Shown here piece after piece: positions 18,741 through 29,660 of a stretch of DNA of 64,000 bases. Within the stretch, counting starts at the first letter, position 1. Each line of letters starts with the position of its first letter. The DNA is from Mixophyes australis (lineage: Eukaryota; Chordata; Amphibia; Anura; Limnodynastidae). The translations under genes and the position numbers were made by a program. Below the pieces are notes generated by a model. That model saw nothing but the letters and a program-made list of their open reading frames with translations, did no database searches and was not told where the DNA came from. The stretch covers positions 368,220,624-368,284,623 of the forward strand of contig JAVHZZ010000002.1 in assembly GCA_036250195.1 (NCBI GenBank). The letters are read 5' to 3'.

Positions 18741-20361
18741 TCACTATGGTGCATAGATCCAACATAACATGTTGATGTTAAGGTGCTATGGGAGAACAGC
18801 AATATCTACTTTAGATCTTATATTGTATAGACTTGTAGTAAAGATAGACAACATTTCAGATTTATTCAAAGAGAGAAAGTGCATATTGTCATGAACATAG
18901 AGAACATACTGTTATTTATAAGGGATAACTGCAGTGTAAATATGTGATATCCAATGAATCCATTGATAAGTTCAGCTACTAAAGTGTAAAATGTGAGGAC
19001 AGAAAGTCTGATGTAAATGTATTTGATGGCTTTGCACATTCCAGTGTGAGAAGATACGAGTTTCACCTATAGCAGCTTCAAAGGGCTCTTGCTGCGAGAT
19101 AAATCCTGCCACAAGTTAGTTTTTGGACTCCTGAATAGACATTGTGGGGACGATCACAGCTGGACATCCTTGCAGCCCAAGGCAGCATTTTGAAAGCCTA
19201 TACAGGTATATAGAAATATGAGCTTCCAAGGAAAATGCCTTCATACTTCATATTTTGTGAAATCTGGGTGTCACTCCATACTGAGCAGCAGAAATCACAC
19301 CAGGCTTGTGAATGACAGGTATGGGTGGTATCCGGAAACAACTAAAATCACATATCTTTGGAAAAGATATGTCACAGTGTCAAAATTTCATCATGTTTGG
19401 TATCAAAAGATGATCAAAGTCATAGGGGATTTATTAATGATAAAATTGTTTCTGGGTGACGCTCTACATAAATGTTAGGTCACATAGTAGAATTGGTTAG
19501 TAAATCAGGCAACATGCAAATGGTGATTGAAAAAAGTGTCACAGGCCACAACCCCCTGGTGGTAGAAAGTTGTGTGGAAGTGTCCTTAAAAGGCTGAGAC
19601 CAGGTATAGCAAATTGTCAGACTTTTTGGGAAATCAATTCACATTGATAAGCTGTCCATCTTCCTTGCCAATTTCCCATGGCACAGAGTATGCCATTCAT
19701 GTAAGTGACACTCTGAATCTAATGCTTTTTATTTAAACTGTTTTACTTGTGTATGTTATCTCAATCTATTAATTGTTCATTATTTTTTTTTTATATCTGC
19801 ATGCCCTGTACTTTTGTATATTAAATCTAGAATTTAATATGTTGTGTCCTTGATACTCTAACCATTAGCCTGTTAAGAAGAAATAGCTCAACCAAGTTAA
19901 ACCTTTGAATGGCAGTTAGTTATTTTTGATACATTTGATTAACAAGCTGTGTGTGCTTGCATTTACATTTGTGTAACAGTATGGAGGCGTAAGGAGATAA
20001 CCCTTTGCTTGCTGGTGTGGGTCTTGCTAGTCTGTGGATAACTAGAAGCCTTGTGTGCCAGTGTGGGACACTATATTGGGGTTCTATTGCCCATATTCAA
20101 TAGGTGGTGGCAAACCTGAAGTGTGTGAGGTGTGAGCGCAGTTTGGGAGCAATTCAGTAGGTCTATAACCTGTGTGATAGGTAGAGAGAGAATGCGGGCT
20201 GGAATCCTGTGACCTCATACAGCAAACACTCCCAAAGTCACGGCAGCTGGGAGCGTGTTCATGACACATATATAGCTGAAACATTGTAAAAGTGAGTGAA
20301 ACTTTGCTGCTGAGCAGATGTATCTAAACATGTCATGTCCTGTGCTGTCTAGATAGACCTT
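18741..20361. other. No recognised feature
   Basis: Short frames only (longest 86 codons), none with a motif I know. No element boundaries found. Confidence 0.4.
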
Positions 20362-20369
20362 AGTGCACT

Positions 20370-22201
20370 CAAGGCTGGCGAAACGCAGTAAGCAAGGTAA
20401 GCAAGGTGGGGGGGCGCTATGACTGAGAGACGTTCTGCTCTACCTGCCTTCTCCTCTTGTCCACTGGCCCAGTCAAGAAACTACTTGCTGCATCCAGCTG
20501 CGGCGGCTCCCTCCTTCCTGCTCCCTTCTCACTGACTATCGAGCGTGACATCTTCACGAGAGAAAAAAACAGAAAAAAATAAAGTCATAGAAAGGTAAGT
20601 AAAGAACAGAGCAGGAGAGCATGATAAAGGGGCACAGTGTGATGAAGGAGGGGGAAAAGGGTGATAAGGGGGGGTACAGTGCGATGAATGGAAAAAAGTG
20701 TGATGAAAGAGGGCACATGTTATCAAAGAAGGGGCATAGTGTGATGAAGTAGAGGACACACTATGATGAAGGAGGGGCCCTGTGTAATGAAGTATGAGGC
20801 ACACTGTGATGAAGGAAGGGGCACAATGTGATGAAGGAGGTCACAGTATGGTGAAGGAGAGGGGCACAGTGTGATGAAGTGGGAACAGTGTGATGAAGGA
20901 GGGACACAGCATGATGAAAGAGGGAGCATGGTGGGATGAAGGAAGGCACAGTGTGATGAAGGAGGTCACAGTGTGATGAAGGAGGGGGCACAATGTGATG
21001 AAGGAAGAACAGTGTGATGAAGGAGGGACACAGCATGATGAAAGAGGAAGCATGGTATGATGAAGCAGGACACAGTGTGATGAAGGAGGTCACAGTGTGA
21101 TGAAGGAGGGGGCACAATGTGATGAAGGAGGAACAGTGTGATGAAGGAGGGGGCACAATGTGATGAAGGAGGAACAGTGTGATGAAGGAGAGACACAGTA
21201 TGATTAAAGAGGAGGCATGGTATGATGAATGAGGACACAGTGTGATGAAGGAGGTCACAGTGTGATGAATGAGGGGGCACAATGTGATGAAGGAGGAACA
21301 GTGTGATGAAGGAGAGACACAGCATGATGAAAGAGGAGGCATGGTGTGATGAAGGAAGGCACAGTGTGATGAAGGAGGTCACAGTGTGATGAAGGAGGGA
21401 CACAGCATGATGAAAGAGGGAGCATGGTATGATGAAGGAGGTCACAGTGTGAAGAAGGAGGTCACAGTGTGATGAAGGAGGGGGCACAATGTGATGAAGG
21501 AGGAACAGTGTGATGAAGGAGAGACACAGCATGAATAAAGAGGAGGCATGGTATGATGAATGAGGACACAGTGTGATGAAGGAGGTCACAGTGTGATGAA
21601 TGAGGGGGCACAGTGTGATTAAGCTATAACAGGGTGATGAAGGAATCATACAGTGTGATGATGGGGCAAAAGTGTGATGAAGGAGGGCTCACAGTATGCT
21701 GAAGGGGGCACAGTGTGATGGAGGGGGCATGGTGTGATGAAGAAGAAGGCACAGTGTGATGAAGAAGCACAGAATGTGATGAAAGAGGGCACAATGAGAT
21801 GAAGGGGACACAGTGTGATGATAAGGGGAAATGTGTGATGATGAAGGGGCACAGTATGATGAGGGGGGCCACAGTGTGATGAAGGGGCAAAAGTGTGTTG
21901 AGGGAGGGCACAGTGTGATGGAGGGAACATTTTTTTCTCTTCTATGCTTCCCACCAAACTAATTTGCAAACAATTTGGAATTTTATTACAAAGAATACAT
22001 ACTCTTCATTTATATTATTCATACAACAATACATGTTTGCCGTTTAATGTATATATTTGTATTACTCTCTTTATTAAAGTATGTTATATAATTTGCATTA
22101 AGAGAAGAAAAGGATTATTGAATGAACAAATAATTTATAAAAGAGAAGGGCACACATTTAATTTTTGCAGGGGGGTGCTAGAAATGCTAGCACTGGCCCT
22201 G
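20370..22201 (+). mobile_element. Non-autonomous hAT element with GATGAAGG minisatellite (copy 1)
   Basis: It is flanked by AGTGCACT on both sides (20362-20369 and 22202-22209), an 8-bp hAT-type duplication. The left end reads CAAGGCTGGCGAAACGC and the inverted right end CAGGGCCAGTGCTAGC, both CARGGC-type hAT termini. The right end also forms a small hairpin (GTGCTAG/CTAGCAC). The body is a minisatellite with no transposase. Related to 61743-63351. Confidence 0.82.
20620..21930 (+). repeat. GATGAAGG minisatellite (about 20-24-bp units)
   Basis: About 60 degenerate units built on CACAGTGTGATGAAGGAGG. Several larger blocks (for example GGGACACAGCATGATGAAAG) recur, so amplification occurred at more than one scale. 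Frames of up to 227 codons on the minus strand, reading FITLCP/LLHHTV repeats, arise from the array. Confidence 0.95.
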
Positions 22202-22400
22202 AGTGCACTAGAACTCCCAGGATGACAATTTTAATCAATTTATTTAGAGTGCAATGTTTTTAAAATTGAAATCCTCCTCGACAATGAATGTTAAATTATA
22301 AACCTCAGTAAAAATATAAAAAACGACATAAAGATACATAGCTAAAAACAATGATTGTGCAATATGTCAATAATGAGGAATACGGACATTTCCTTGATTA

Positions 22401-23160
22401 CAGTCATGGCCAAAAGTTTTGAGAATGACACAAATATTATTTTTCACAAAGTCTGCTGCCTCAGTTTTTATGATGGCAATTTGCATATACTCCAGAATGT
22501 CATGAAAAGTGATCAGATGAACTGAAATTAATTTCAAAGTCCCTCTTTGCCATTGTAAAGAACTTTATCCAAAAAACAACATTTCAACTGCATTTCAGCC
22601 CTGCCACAAAAGGACCAGCTGGCATCAGGTCAGTGATTCTCTCGTTAACAAAGGTGAGAGTGTTGTCATGCTAATTGATTTAGAATAACAGACTGGAAGC
22701 TTTAAAAGGAGGGTGGTGCTTGAAATGATTGTTCTTCCTCTATTAACCATGGTTAGCTGCAAGGAAACATGTGTAGTCATCATTGGTTTGCACAAAAAGG
22801 GCTTCACAGACAAGGATATTGCTGCTAGTAAGATTGCACCTAAATCAATAATTTATCGGATCATCAAGAACATTAAGGAGAAAGGTTCAATATTTGTGAA
22901 GAAGGCTTCAGGGCATTCAAGAACATCCAGCAAGCGCCAGGACCGTCTCCTAAAGTTGATTCAGCTGTGGGATCGGGTCACCACCAGTGCAGAGCTTGCT
23001 CAGAAATGGCAGCAGGCAAGTGTGAGTACATCTTCACGCACAGTGAGGCAAATACTTTTGGAGGATGGCCTGGTGTCAAGAAGGTCAGCAAAGAAGCCAC
23101 TTCTCTCAAGGAAAAACATCAGGGACAGACAGACTTCAGGTGCTTCGAACCATCTTCTTT
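22401..23160 (+). mobile_element. Tc1-like element, 5' part only
   Basis: After a TA at 22399-22400 it starts CAGTCATGGCCAAAAGTTTT, a terminal-repeat sequence common in Tc1-like elements, and holds the N-terminal transposase fragment. The match ends near 23160, so the 3' half is missing. Confidence 0.82.
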
Positions 23161-23165
23161 TTTAA
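22713..23165 (+). pseudogene. Tc1-like transposase, N-terminal DNA-binding fragment
   Basis: A 150-codon frame whose Tc1 part probably starts at MVSCKETC (22749). It has the helix-turn-helix region: GLHKKGFTDKDIA, IYRIIKNIKEKGS, then GHSRTSSKRQDRLLKLIQ and the second helix-turn-helix WQQASVSTSSRTVRQILLED. In this family these domains bind the terminal repeats. The catalytic core is gone: after about residue 143 the frame leaves the family sequence (SGASNHLLF) and stops. A dead fragment. Confidence 0.85.
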
Positions 23166-24600
23166 ACATCATTATTCCAGATAGAACTCTAGTGTTTGTT
23201 GTCCGTGTCCTATTAATGGAGGATTCAAGTAGTGCACATACCTGCTATCGCTACCAAGACGGTAACTCTTTATTTATTATGGCCGTGAAGATTTTGCATA
23301 CATGCTAAAATAAATGTCCCTCTGAAGGGTTGGCCATTAACTGGACCTTGGTAAGGTGCACTCGCACTTTACTTTCTATTGGAAGAATTAAGTGATTTAT
23401 TTTAGCAGATGTAAAAGTTAACAGTTCAATACATGATTATAATATAATACATTACAGTACAGCCAATACCAAAAGATACATACATACCGCTGCATTCGCA
23501 TGTGCTCACACTGCGCTCCCACGGGTACCAGTGAACAGTAGTTCACCTTTGAATACTGTGGTCAGAGTAGACTGAAGCTAGTGGGAGCGCAGCTATGATA
23601 TATATACATTCAGTGTTACAGAGTGAACAATGCAGATGAGGTGGCTTGCTTCTATAGGTCCAGACTTCGGGTGGGTCCAGGGTAAACAGGTCATAGACTA
23701 GTTCAAACTAAAGAATCCAAAGGTGGGGGTCATCTCTCCAGGGAATGTGCTCCTTTGTTCCCGCCACGACTCCAGTTACAACTAGTCTATTAGCATTTTA
23801 TAGTCAGCATCATATTAAAGGTTTATTCCCTAACATCAATAACTAGAGTATGCAATGTGCGATATCTTTGCCGAATGCACCGGACAGCTGCTGATGTAAA
23901 GGGGATTAATATGATATCAGACATGACACATTTCCTTTAACCTGAACCTTAAATAACACTGAGGTGTACATATAATCATAATATATAAACTAATAATAAA
24001 CTAAATGCTATCTGCTCATAAATCACTTAGAATAGATTCAATATGAATATGAATTATATAAATAACTAAATGTTGTAATGCGAGTGTGTACGTACGTATT
24101 TTACCGTGCGATCGCAGTATGCCACATGTATGCCACAATATTAACCAATATACTCATGTTCATCCAATTATACGACTTCGACATTAGGATTTATATGTAT
24201 TGTTATTGATTGATATGTTTTATTTATATAGTTATTAAATTGCAATTGGATAAGAGACCCTCTTTTGATTTTTTAATTAATTTTTACATTTAATTACTTT
24301 ACATTGGTATTTATTCAACACTGCAAATATTGACTCTTTGCATAAACATAATGTAATTGTCAATAAGAGCCTTTGACACTTATGAAATGCTTGTACTTTT
24401 ACTTCAGTATACCATAGCAACAACTGACCTGGGACTGTCTCTGCAAATTAGGGCTAACTCTGATGAAGGTAGAGTGCAGATAAACTGCTTATCGTTGATG
24501 CACCCTTTCCCCCTTAAAAATACCCTCCACAATTATAATTTAGAACTGTAAATATGAAATAACGACTTGGACTCGTATTAACTTGGCAAAAACTAGGTCA
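23166..24600. other. No recognised feature
   Basis: AT-rich intergenic DNA. No coding frame or element end that I can support. Confidence 0.4.
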
Positions 24601-24608
24601 CAGTTCAT

Positions 24609-24990
24609 TTAAAAACATTTTCCACACATCCTTTTCCAAAGGATGTGTGGAACAACTTCAGACCAGAACAAATGAATGGCCGGCCATCTGGACTTTACCG
24701 TCCTGAAATCTTCTCTAATTCTGTTAATGAGATATAGTGATTTTCCCTTTCCCAAATGATTCCCACACAGATGTATGACCATTATGTCTGGAGGGCGCCA
24801 TTTTACGATTTCCCGATTCAAAAAGGTAAGAAAAGCCGGCCAACAGAGACCCCTTCTACCCAACCAATGCATGTCTACAGGTCAGGGGGAGGAGGACACC
24901 CTGAACACATAGGAGTGGCTAACCACCCAAATTTGTATCTTCCGCTTCGGAATACCTGCAAACAAAATTATCCAACGTCAGTGTGATCTT
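24609..24990 (-). pseudogene. SGNH/GDSL-hydrolase-like domain of DIRS-like element
   Basis: The minus strand reads IQIWVVSHSYVF near 24940-24980 (a block with the nucleophile Ser, normally GHS) and, after a broken stretch, an 87-codon frame containing PPDIMVIHLCGNHLGKGKS, equivalent to the SGNH block with G-N-D (here G-N-H). W-rich ends (IHLFWSEVVPHILW) follow. The Asp-to-His change and the breaks mean it cannot be functional. Such domains occur at the 3' end of some tyrosine-recombinase retrotransposons; their role is unknown to me. Confidence 0.65.
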
Positions 24991-25229
24991 GAGGGAAATC
25001 AAGTATAATCAAAGCAGGCCATCTGCTGACTGAATCTGAACAAGGGATAGGGGAGGGGGCAGGGGACGGTAACCCATATGAAGGATAAAAAAACTGAAAA
25101 CCCTGGAGACACAATAGCTAATCAGGCCTTGATCCAAGGAGAAACAGGAAAAACTGTCTTTGCTAAAAGCGATAAGCAGCTAAGCCCTGGGTTACCGAGG
25201 GTTTAGAAATAGCCAGTTATTTATTTGGT

Positions 25230-25850
25230 CTAGTGTATATTTTTGTAGGCTTCAGACTTATATTTGCCTAGGAATTTAATAGCGGCAACGGAAGAACCAG
25301 CCAAGGCAGCGGACGTAGCCGCCCCAGTTCGAACATAGTGGGTGGCATATAGACAGATATAAACCCAGAGACTTTAGTGTTCTCTTAAATATTGCATTGA
25401 ATTGGTATTTTGCAAGAGAGAAACCATCAAGATGCACCAAGAATAATTCATGTACGGAGAGTCTAACCCCTGTGAACTGTTTGGCCAAAGCCACTGGGCA
25501 TGTTGTCTTATCAAATAGAGGTGAAATGTTAATCCGGCAACCCTTACACTTGATCAGTCTTAGACCTGGCTATTTTACAAGATAAATGGGCCTCATGAAT
25601 CAGCACATGTCGAGCTATCAAACTCAAGCCTGCATTTTGCTTAGATTGTGCCACTAATTCGCAGATCCTAAATGCATCGCAAAAGGCCAAAACAAAGGCA
25701 GTGCTAAACAAAAGTAACTCGTAACTATCAAAGATAACACACTTAAGGGAATCAACTAAAGGGTGTAACAAATGAAAGTGTAAAGGCCTCCTATAATCCT
25801 GGGGAACAGGTCTGTCATGCGCCCAACCTCTAAGGACCTTGCAGATCAAG
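25230..25850 (-). pseudogene. Tyrosine recombinase of DIRS-like element
   Basis: Two minus-strand frames (25544-25849, 25276-25494) cover the catalytic domain. AFRICELVAQS holds the first Arg and KIARSKTDQ the Lys region. HLDGFSLAKYQFNAIFKR precedes the active-site H-x-x-R, which is seen in another frame as THYVRTGAAT, so a frameshift lies near 25330. KFLGKYKSEAYKN at about 25250 would hold the catalytic Tyr. In intact elements this enzyme integrates the circular DNA copy without a DDE integrase. Here it is broken by at least one frameshift and several stops. Confidence 0.8.
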
Positions 25851-26064
25851 ATGCTCTTTGTTAGATCCTCTTCTCCATTTTATTGCACCATAAATAAAAT
25901 TCTCACTAGCATAACAGGCATGGATACCTTCGAGGTACCCGCCTTATATTGGGACATAAAAGCGAGCATTTTGTCACTGTGACCTCTATCCCAATGATCT
26001 TGAGAAAGCAATAATTGAATCCATTGCTGCTACGCTGCCCAATATGCTTATGCCACTGAAAGCG

Positions 26065-26394
26065 TCATAGAGAGTCGGCCAGGCTATTGTCTACCCCCGG
26101 GACATGCTGCACATTGAAGGGGATATCATTTTCCAGGCAATGTAAGACCTTAGCAGCGCAATTGCGGGTGGGGACTATGCGCTCTGTTTGTTGATCGATT
26201 GAAAAACACCCAGATTGTTGCTCCAAAAAAATAATGTGGCACCCACATAATCTCGAAACCCAAAGCTCTATGTCCACAATAAGGGGAAAATGTTCCAAAA
26301 CCAGAAGGTTGGACACCAGGACAGCCTCATGCCAGGCATTGGGCCAATGAGCGGTGCACCACTCGCCATTTAAATAGGCCTCAAAACCTTGCAA
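26065..26394 (-). pseudogene. RNase H region of DIRS-like element
   Basis: A 109-codon minus-strand frame includes LWVSRLCGCHIIFLEQQSG (the usual DN of the RNase H motif is changed to EQ), then FSIDQQTERI, and ends FNVQHVPGVDNSLADSL, the conserved HVPG-x-DN-x-LAD block. Downstream on the minus strand comes the recombinase, as expected. Confidence 0.82.
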
Positions 26395-26442
26395 CCCAAG
26401 ACATCCTTATGTAAATCTAACTGCAAGCTGGTAAACTCAACC

Positions 26443-26660
26443 ATCATCATCATCATCATTAATTTATATAGCGCCACTAATTCCGCAGCGCTGTACAGAG
26501 AACTCAGTCATATCAGTCCCTGCCCCATTGGAGCTTACAGTCTAAATTCCCTAATACACACACATACACACATATAGATACACTGAGACAGACAGACACA
26601 GACTAGGGTCAATTTTGTTAGCAGCCAATTAACCTACCCGTATGTTTTTGGACCAAACTC
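26443..26660 (+). repeat. SINE-like dispersed repeat (TCCGCAGCGC family), copy 2, inside the DIRS remnant
   Basis: A CATCAT run leads into ATTTATATAGCGCCACTAAT, then TTCCGCAGCGCTGTACAGAG and CATTGGAGCTTACAGTCTAA, ending near CCAATTAACCTACCCGTATG. It separates the RT and RNase H pieces of the DIRS element, so it inserted later. Confidence 0.75.
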
Positions 26661-26689
26661 CAGGATCAGATCTGATTTCCTCAGATAAT

Positions 26690-26995
26690 CTAACTACAGT
26701 ATGAGGCCTGTAGTGGCCTGTTGCAGTGTTTGACAGAAAACCTGCCCAAAATTAAATAAACCTAGAAGTGATTGAACTTTACACAAAGGGGCAGAAGGGA
26801 CTCCTTGAATGAAGATAATGTCTTATTCCTTTCTTTGCACTTTATCCAGGGAGAGACAACAACAGCCCGCCTTTATGCCAATTTCAATCCCCAAAAATGA
26901 CAGGCAGGATTTAAGACCCTCTGTTTTGTTGTGTGTAATTTAAACCTTTAAAACTGAAAATAAAGCTTAGCCGCTATTAAGGTCTCTTCACATTA
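26690..26995 (-). pseudogene. Reverse transcriptase tail of DIRS-like element
   Basis: The minus strand reads LKSCLSFLGIEIGIKAGCCC and a following LDKVQ; the FLGIEI block is the DIRS/retroelement RT thumb-proximal motif. Most of the domain is gone. No continuous frame. Confidence 0.6.
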
Positions 26996-27049
26996 AGCCT
27001 ACTATAAAAAAAAATGTCTAAATAATGGGCTAACCAGTGGTGCCTACTC

Positions 27050-27500
27050 CCTGCTTGGATGCAACAATATAGGAATGAACTAAGCCTCTCAATTATATGT
27101 AGGAAATCGAACAACCCATCGGTAGACAACGATCTATGTGTTTGTACATCTATTGCTATCTGACTTTGTCTGCAATTCTCATATTCAAATTCCTTACTGT
27201 TCAGCCCACATACTGAAGTTCACATGGGCATTGTAGGAAGTATACAATTCATATTACTTTATTTATCCTTAATGTTGTGTTTCTGTTGTTTGGTGGTGGA
27301 AGTAAATCTGATTATTGGTTTAGTGCTTTTCTTCATTGCCGTTTTTGCAGACTATGCAACTTGCGCCACCATGTGAGTTTGCCCTGACTCTAGGAGTGGC
27401 TTCCTGTTGCATGAAGTCCTGCCACTTGGATATATGGCAGAGCCCTCTTATTAAGGTCCAAATTATTCCTAACAGTATAAAACTCAGATCACATTGCTTC
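27050..27500 (-). pseudogene. Penelope-like element fragment, GIY-YIG region (copy 1)
   Basis: The minus strand reads VYFLQCPCELQYVG at about 27200-27240, the start of a Penelope-type GIY-YIG endonuclease, followed by stops. The upstream flank 27250-27500 matches 28765-29035. In intact Penelope-like elements this domain nicks target DNA after the reverse transcriptase. A short dead fragment. Confidence 0.7.
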
Positions 27501-28064
27501 TGTCTGCCTCAGACACCCAACATTGTTGGGTGCCCCAGTCATGGTGGTGGGAATGCCTTGACCCCAAACATACATATTTAAAAGTATTTAGTTTGTTATG
27601 TTTGAATGTTTGAAAGCTAACCCTGCCCCTAGAAGAGATTCCGCCCTCCCAATGCCCTCTGTACCTCTTCTTGTGGGCAGGGTTGGCTGTCAAACATTCA
27701 AACATAAAAAACACATACTTTTAAATACAATTGTAATTACTTGTAAACACTAGCATCAACAATTCAAAAAATCCTCGTTTTTTTTCCCCAATAAAACAAT
27801 CATACTCCTGCAAATGAGCATATATAAGAATTTGCCTTATACTAATGAGAAATAAATAAACGGAGAGGTCCTGCTGAAACATGCCACATTCCACAATTTT
27901 AACTAAATAAGAAATACAGACACTATTTTTGAACATTTTCAAATCAAATCAATCCTTCCCGAAAGCCCTCATTTACCTCTTTATTAGATCTAAATTAGTA
28001 GGAAATGTCATTCGTCTTTCCTGAAGTTGTCCACAGTGATTAGAAATATAAACTATAAGGGAAT
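27501..28064. other. No recognised feature
   Basis: Short frames without motifs. AAGTATTTAGTTTGTTATGTTTGAATGTTTGA-like words around 27585-27615 recur inverted near 27690-27715 (a weak palindrome). Confidence 0.35.
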
Positions 28065-28069
28065 TATTA

Positions 28070-28125
28070 ATTATTAATATTTATTTATAAGGCGCCACAA
28101 GGCGTCCGCAGCGCTAAGGGAATGA
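28070..28125 (+). repeat. SINE-like repeat core fragment, copy 3
   Basis: TATTTATAAGGCGCCACAAG...CGTCCGCAGCGC matches the family core at 26455. Only about 50 bp remain. Confidence 0.5.
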
Positions 28126-28479
28126 CGCTACTTGCTCATTGAAGAGCCGCAAAGAGAATGAAGAGGTCAATATGCAAACACTCATTCACAATGACTCGTG
28201 TCTGATTGAAAGGCGCATGAAAAAACAGCAAATGGGCCGTTAGAATACAAAGCGCATCCTAGTGACCAATATACAGTAAAGAGATCATTCCAGGGACTTA
28301 TATACAATGCTGAGAGCATACTAGAGATCTTCTTCTTATTCCACCCTCTATTTCTTCCTTCTCTTTGAGAGGGAGTCATATGTTGTTTTGATGAATTAAG
28401 ATATTATTTGGTGTTTGCAATATGTGCTAATGACACTCTGGGACGTAGAATTATTTCTTAGAACTTATAGAGAACTATC
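28126..28479. other. No recognised feature
   Basis: No supported gene or repeat. Confidence 0.35.
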
Positions 28480-29040
28480 CTCAGGTCGAAGGGTATGTTG
28501 AGGCCTTTGGGTGTGAGGGTGCCTACATTGTGCATCCATCTTTCTTCTTTTCTTGAGATCTGGAAGATTTAGTCCCCTTCTCTCTGAAATTTTACAACTT
28601 TCTTTATAGCTATGGGATCATGATTTTGATGTTTCCTGAAGTGCTTTCATACACTATGTGTTTGAACTGTATTTTCTATGTTTCTGAGATGCTCTGCAAT
28701 GTTCATCTTCAGATTCTTTATTGTCTGGTCGATGTACTGAAGGCCACATGGGCATTGTAATAGGTATACAACTCTTATAGTTTCACTTTATTATTACTTA
28801 ATGTTATGTTTCTGTTATTTGGTGGTGGAAGTGAATTCAGTGATTAGTTTAGTGCTTTTCTTTATTGACGGTTTTGCAGGCTATGCATCTGTTGCTTCCA
28901 TATGAGTTTACCCTGACTCTAGGAACTGCTTGTGAAGCTCTGCCACTTGGACATATGGAGGAGCCCCTGCTATGGTCCAAATTCTCCCTAGAAGTGTATA
29001 ACAGAGCTCACATTCTCTGCTTGCCTCCTGCACTAATTCC
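28480..29040 (-). pseudogene. Penelope-like element fragment, GIY-YIG region (copy 2)
   Basis: The minus strand reads VVYLLQCPCGLQYIDQT at about 28720-28770, then NLKMNIAEHLRNIENTV and, after frame breaks, a basic stretch ending near 28490 with LTPKGLN. These blocks are the Penelope/Neptune-type GIY-YIG endonuclease in order. The Gly of Y-[IV]-G is Asp here. The flank 28775-29040 is shared with copy 1. The reverse transcriptase, expected further upstream on the minus strand, was not found. Confidence 0.75.
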
Positions 29041-29430
29041 AAATTCCACGGTTCCTGAAGGATGGACTGCTGGAGCTTGGTCTGTTGTGGAGCCTTCTGT
29101 GGCAGCCAGCCAAGCACACAGGGCCCACCCAATAACACTAACGTAGCAGTAGTCCTGAAGTAACCCGTATTGGTGCTCATCTGCCATGATGCACACACCA
29201 TCTGGGGGGCGAGTGTGGAGTTAGGAGTAGCAGCAAATGTAATAGGGTTGCTGGTCCCACAATAAGCAAAAACCAGCCCTGACTAGTGCCAAATCCCTTC
29301 CTTAAAAAACATGGAAACAAGGAAAAAGAACATTTAAAAGAAATAATAATAACTTAATACCCCATAACCGGCTGACCTATCAGGAAAGCTCCTAGTGAGG
29401 TCTATGGCCAACCCTCCCCTTCATACATCC
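29041..29430. other. No recognised feature
   Basis: A 97-codon minus-strand frame (28908-29201) has no motif I know. Confidence 0.35.
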
Positions 29431-29660
29431 TTAAAGTGGACCTGTCACTAGAACACAGTGAAGGCATCCATTTGTGGGATGAAATTATATTCTTGAGAAT
29501 GCGATCAACTTACTAGGAGCTAGTATATTGTGAACAGAAGCCAGGTAATAATCAGGTATTGCCTTAGTGACGCCATTAACTACTAGCAAACGGATAGTGA
29601 GCTGGGTCCACCCACAAAGCGGATTCCTCCACTACTTGTAGGAGACAGGTCCACTTTCAA
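29431..29660. mobile_element. Short MITE (AAGTGGACCTGTC ends)
   Basis: TTAAAGTGGACCTGTCACTA on the left faces GACAGGTCCACTTTCAA on the right, a 14-bp inverted pair. The outer bases (TTAA left, TCAA right) would fit a worn TTAA target. A related scrap is at 48900-48953. Confidence 0.6.

Larger units (their letters stand above)
24600..26995 (-). mobile_element. Decayed DIRS-like tyrosine-recombinase retrotransposon
   Basis: Reading on the minus strand from 26995 down, I see in order: a reverse transcriptase C-terminal piece, an RNase H piece, a tyrosine recombinase and an SGNH-hydrolase-like domain. A SINE-like repeat (about 26443-26660) sits between the RT and RNase H pieces. Stops and frameshifts break every part. 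This order and the domain sequences fit DIRS/Ngaro-type elements, which are common in amphibians. No terminal repeats were found. Confidence 0.8.

Noticed and set aside
20723..21911. Minus-strand frames up to 227 codons rich in His, Ser, Leu
   Set aside because: Products of the GATGAAGG minisatellite; no start context or domain.
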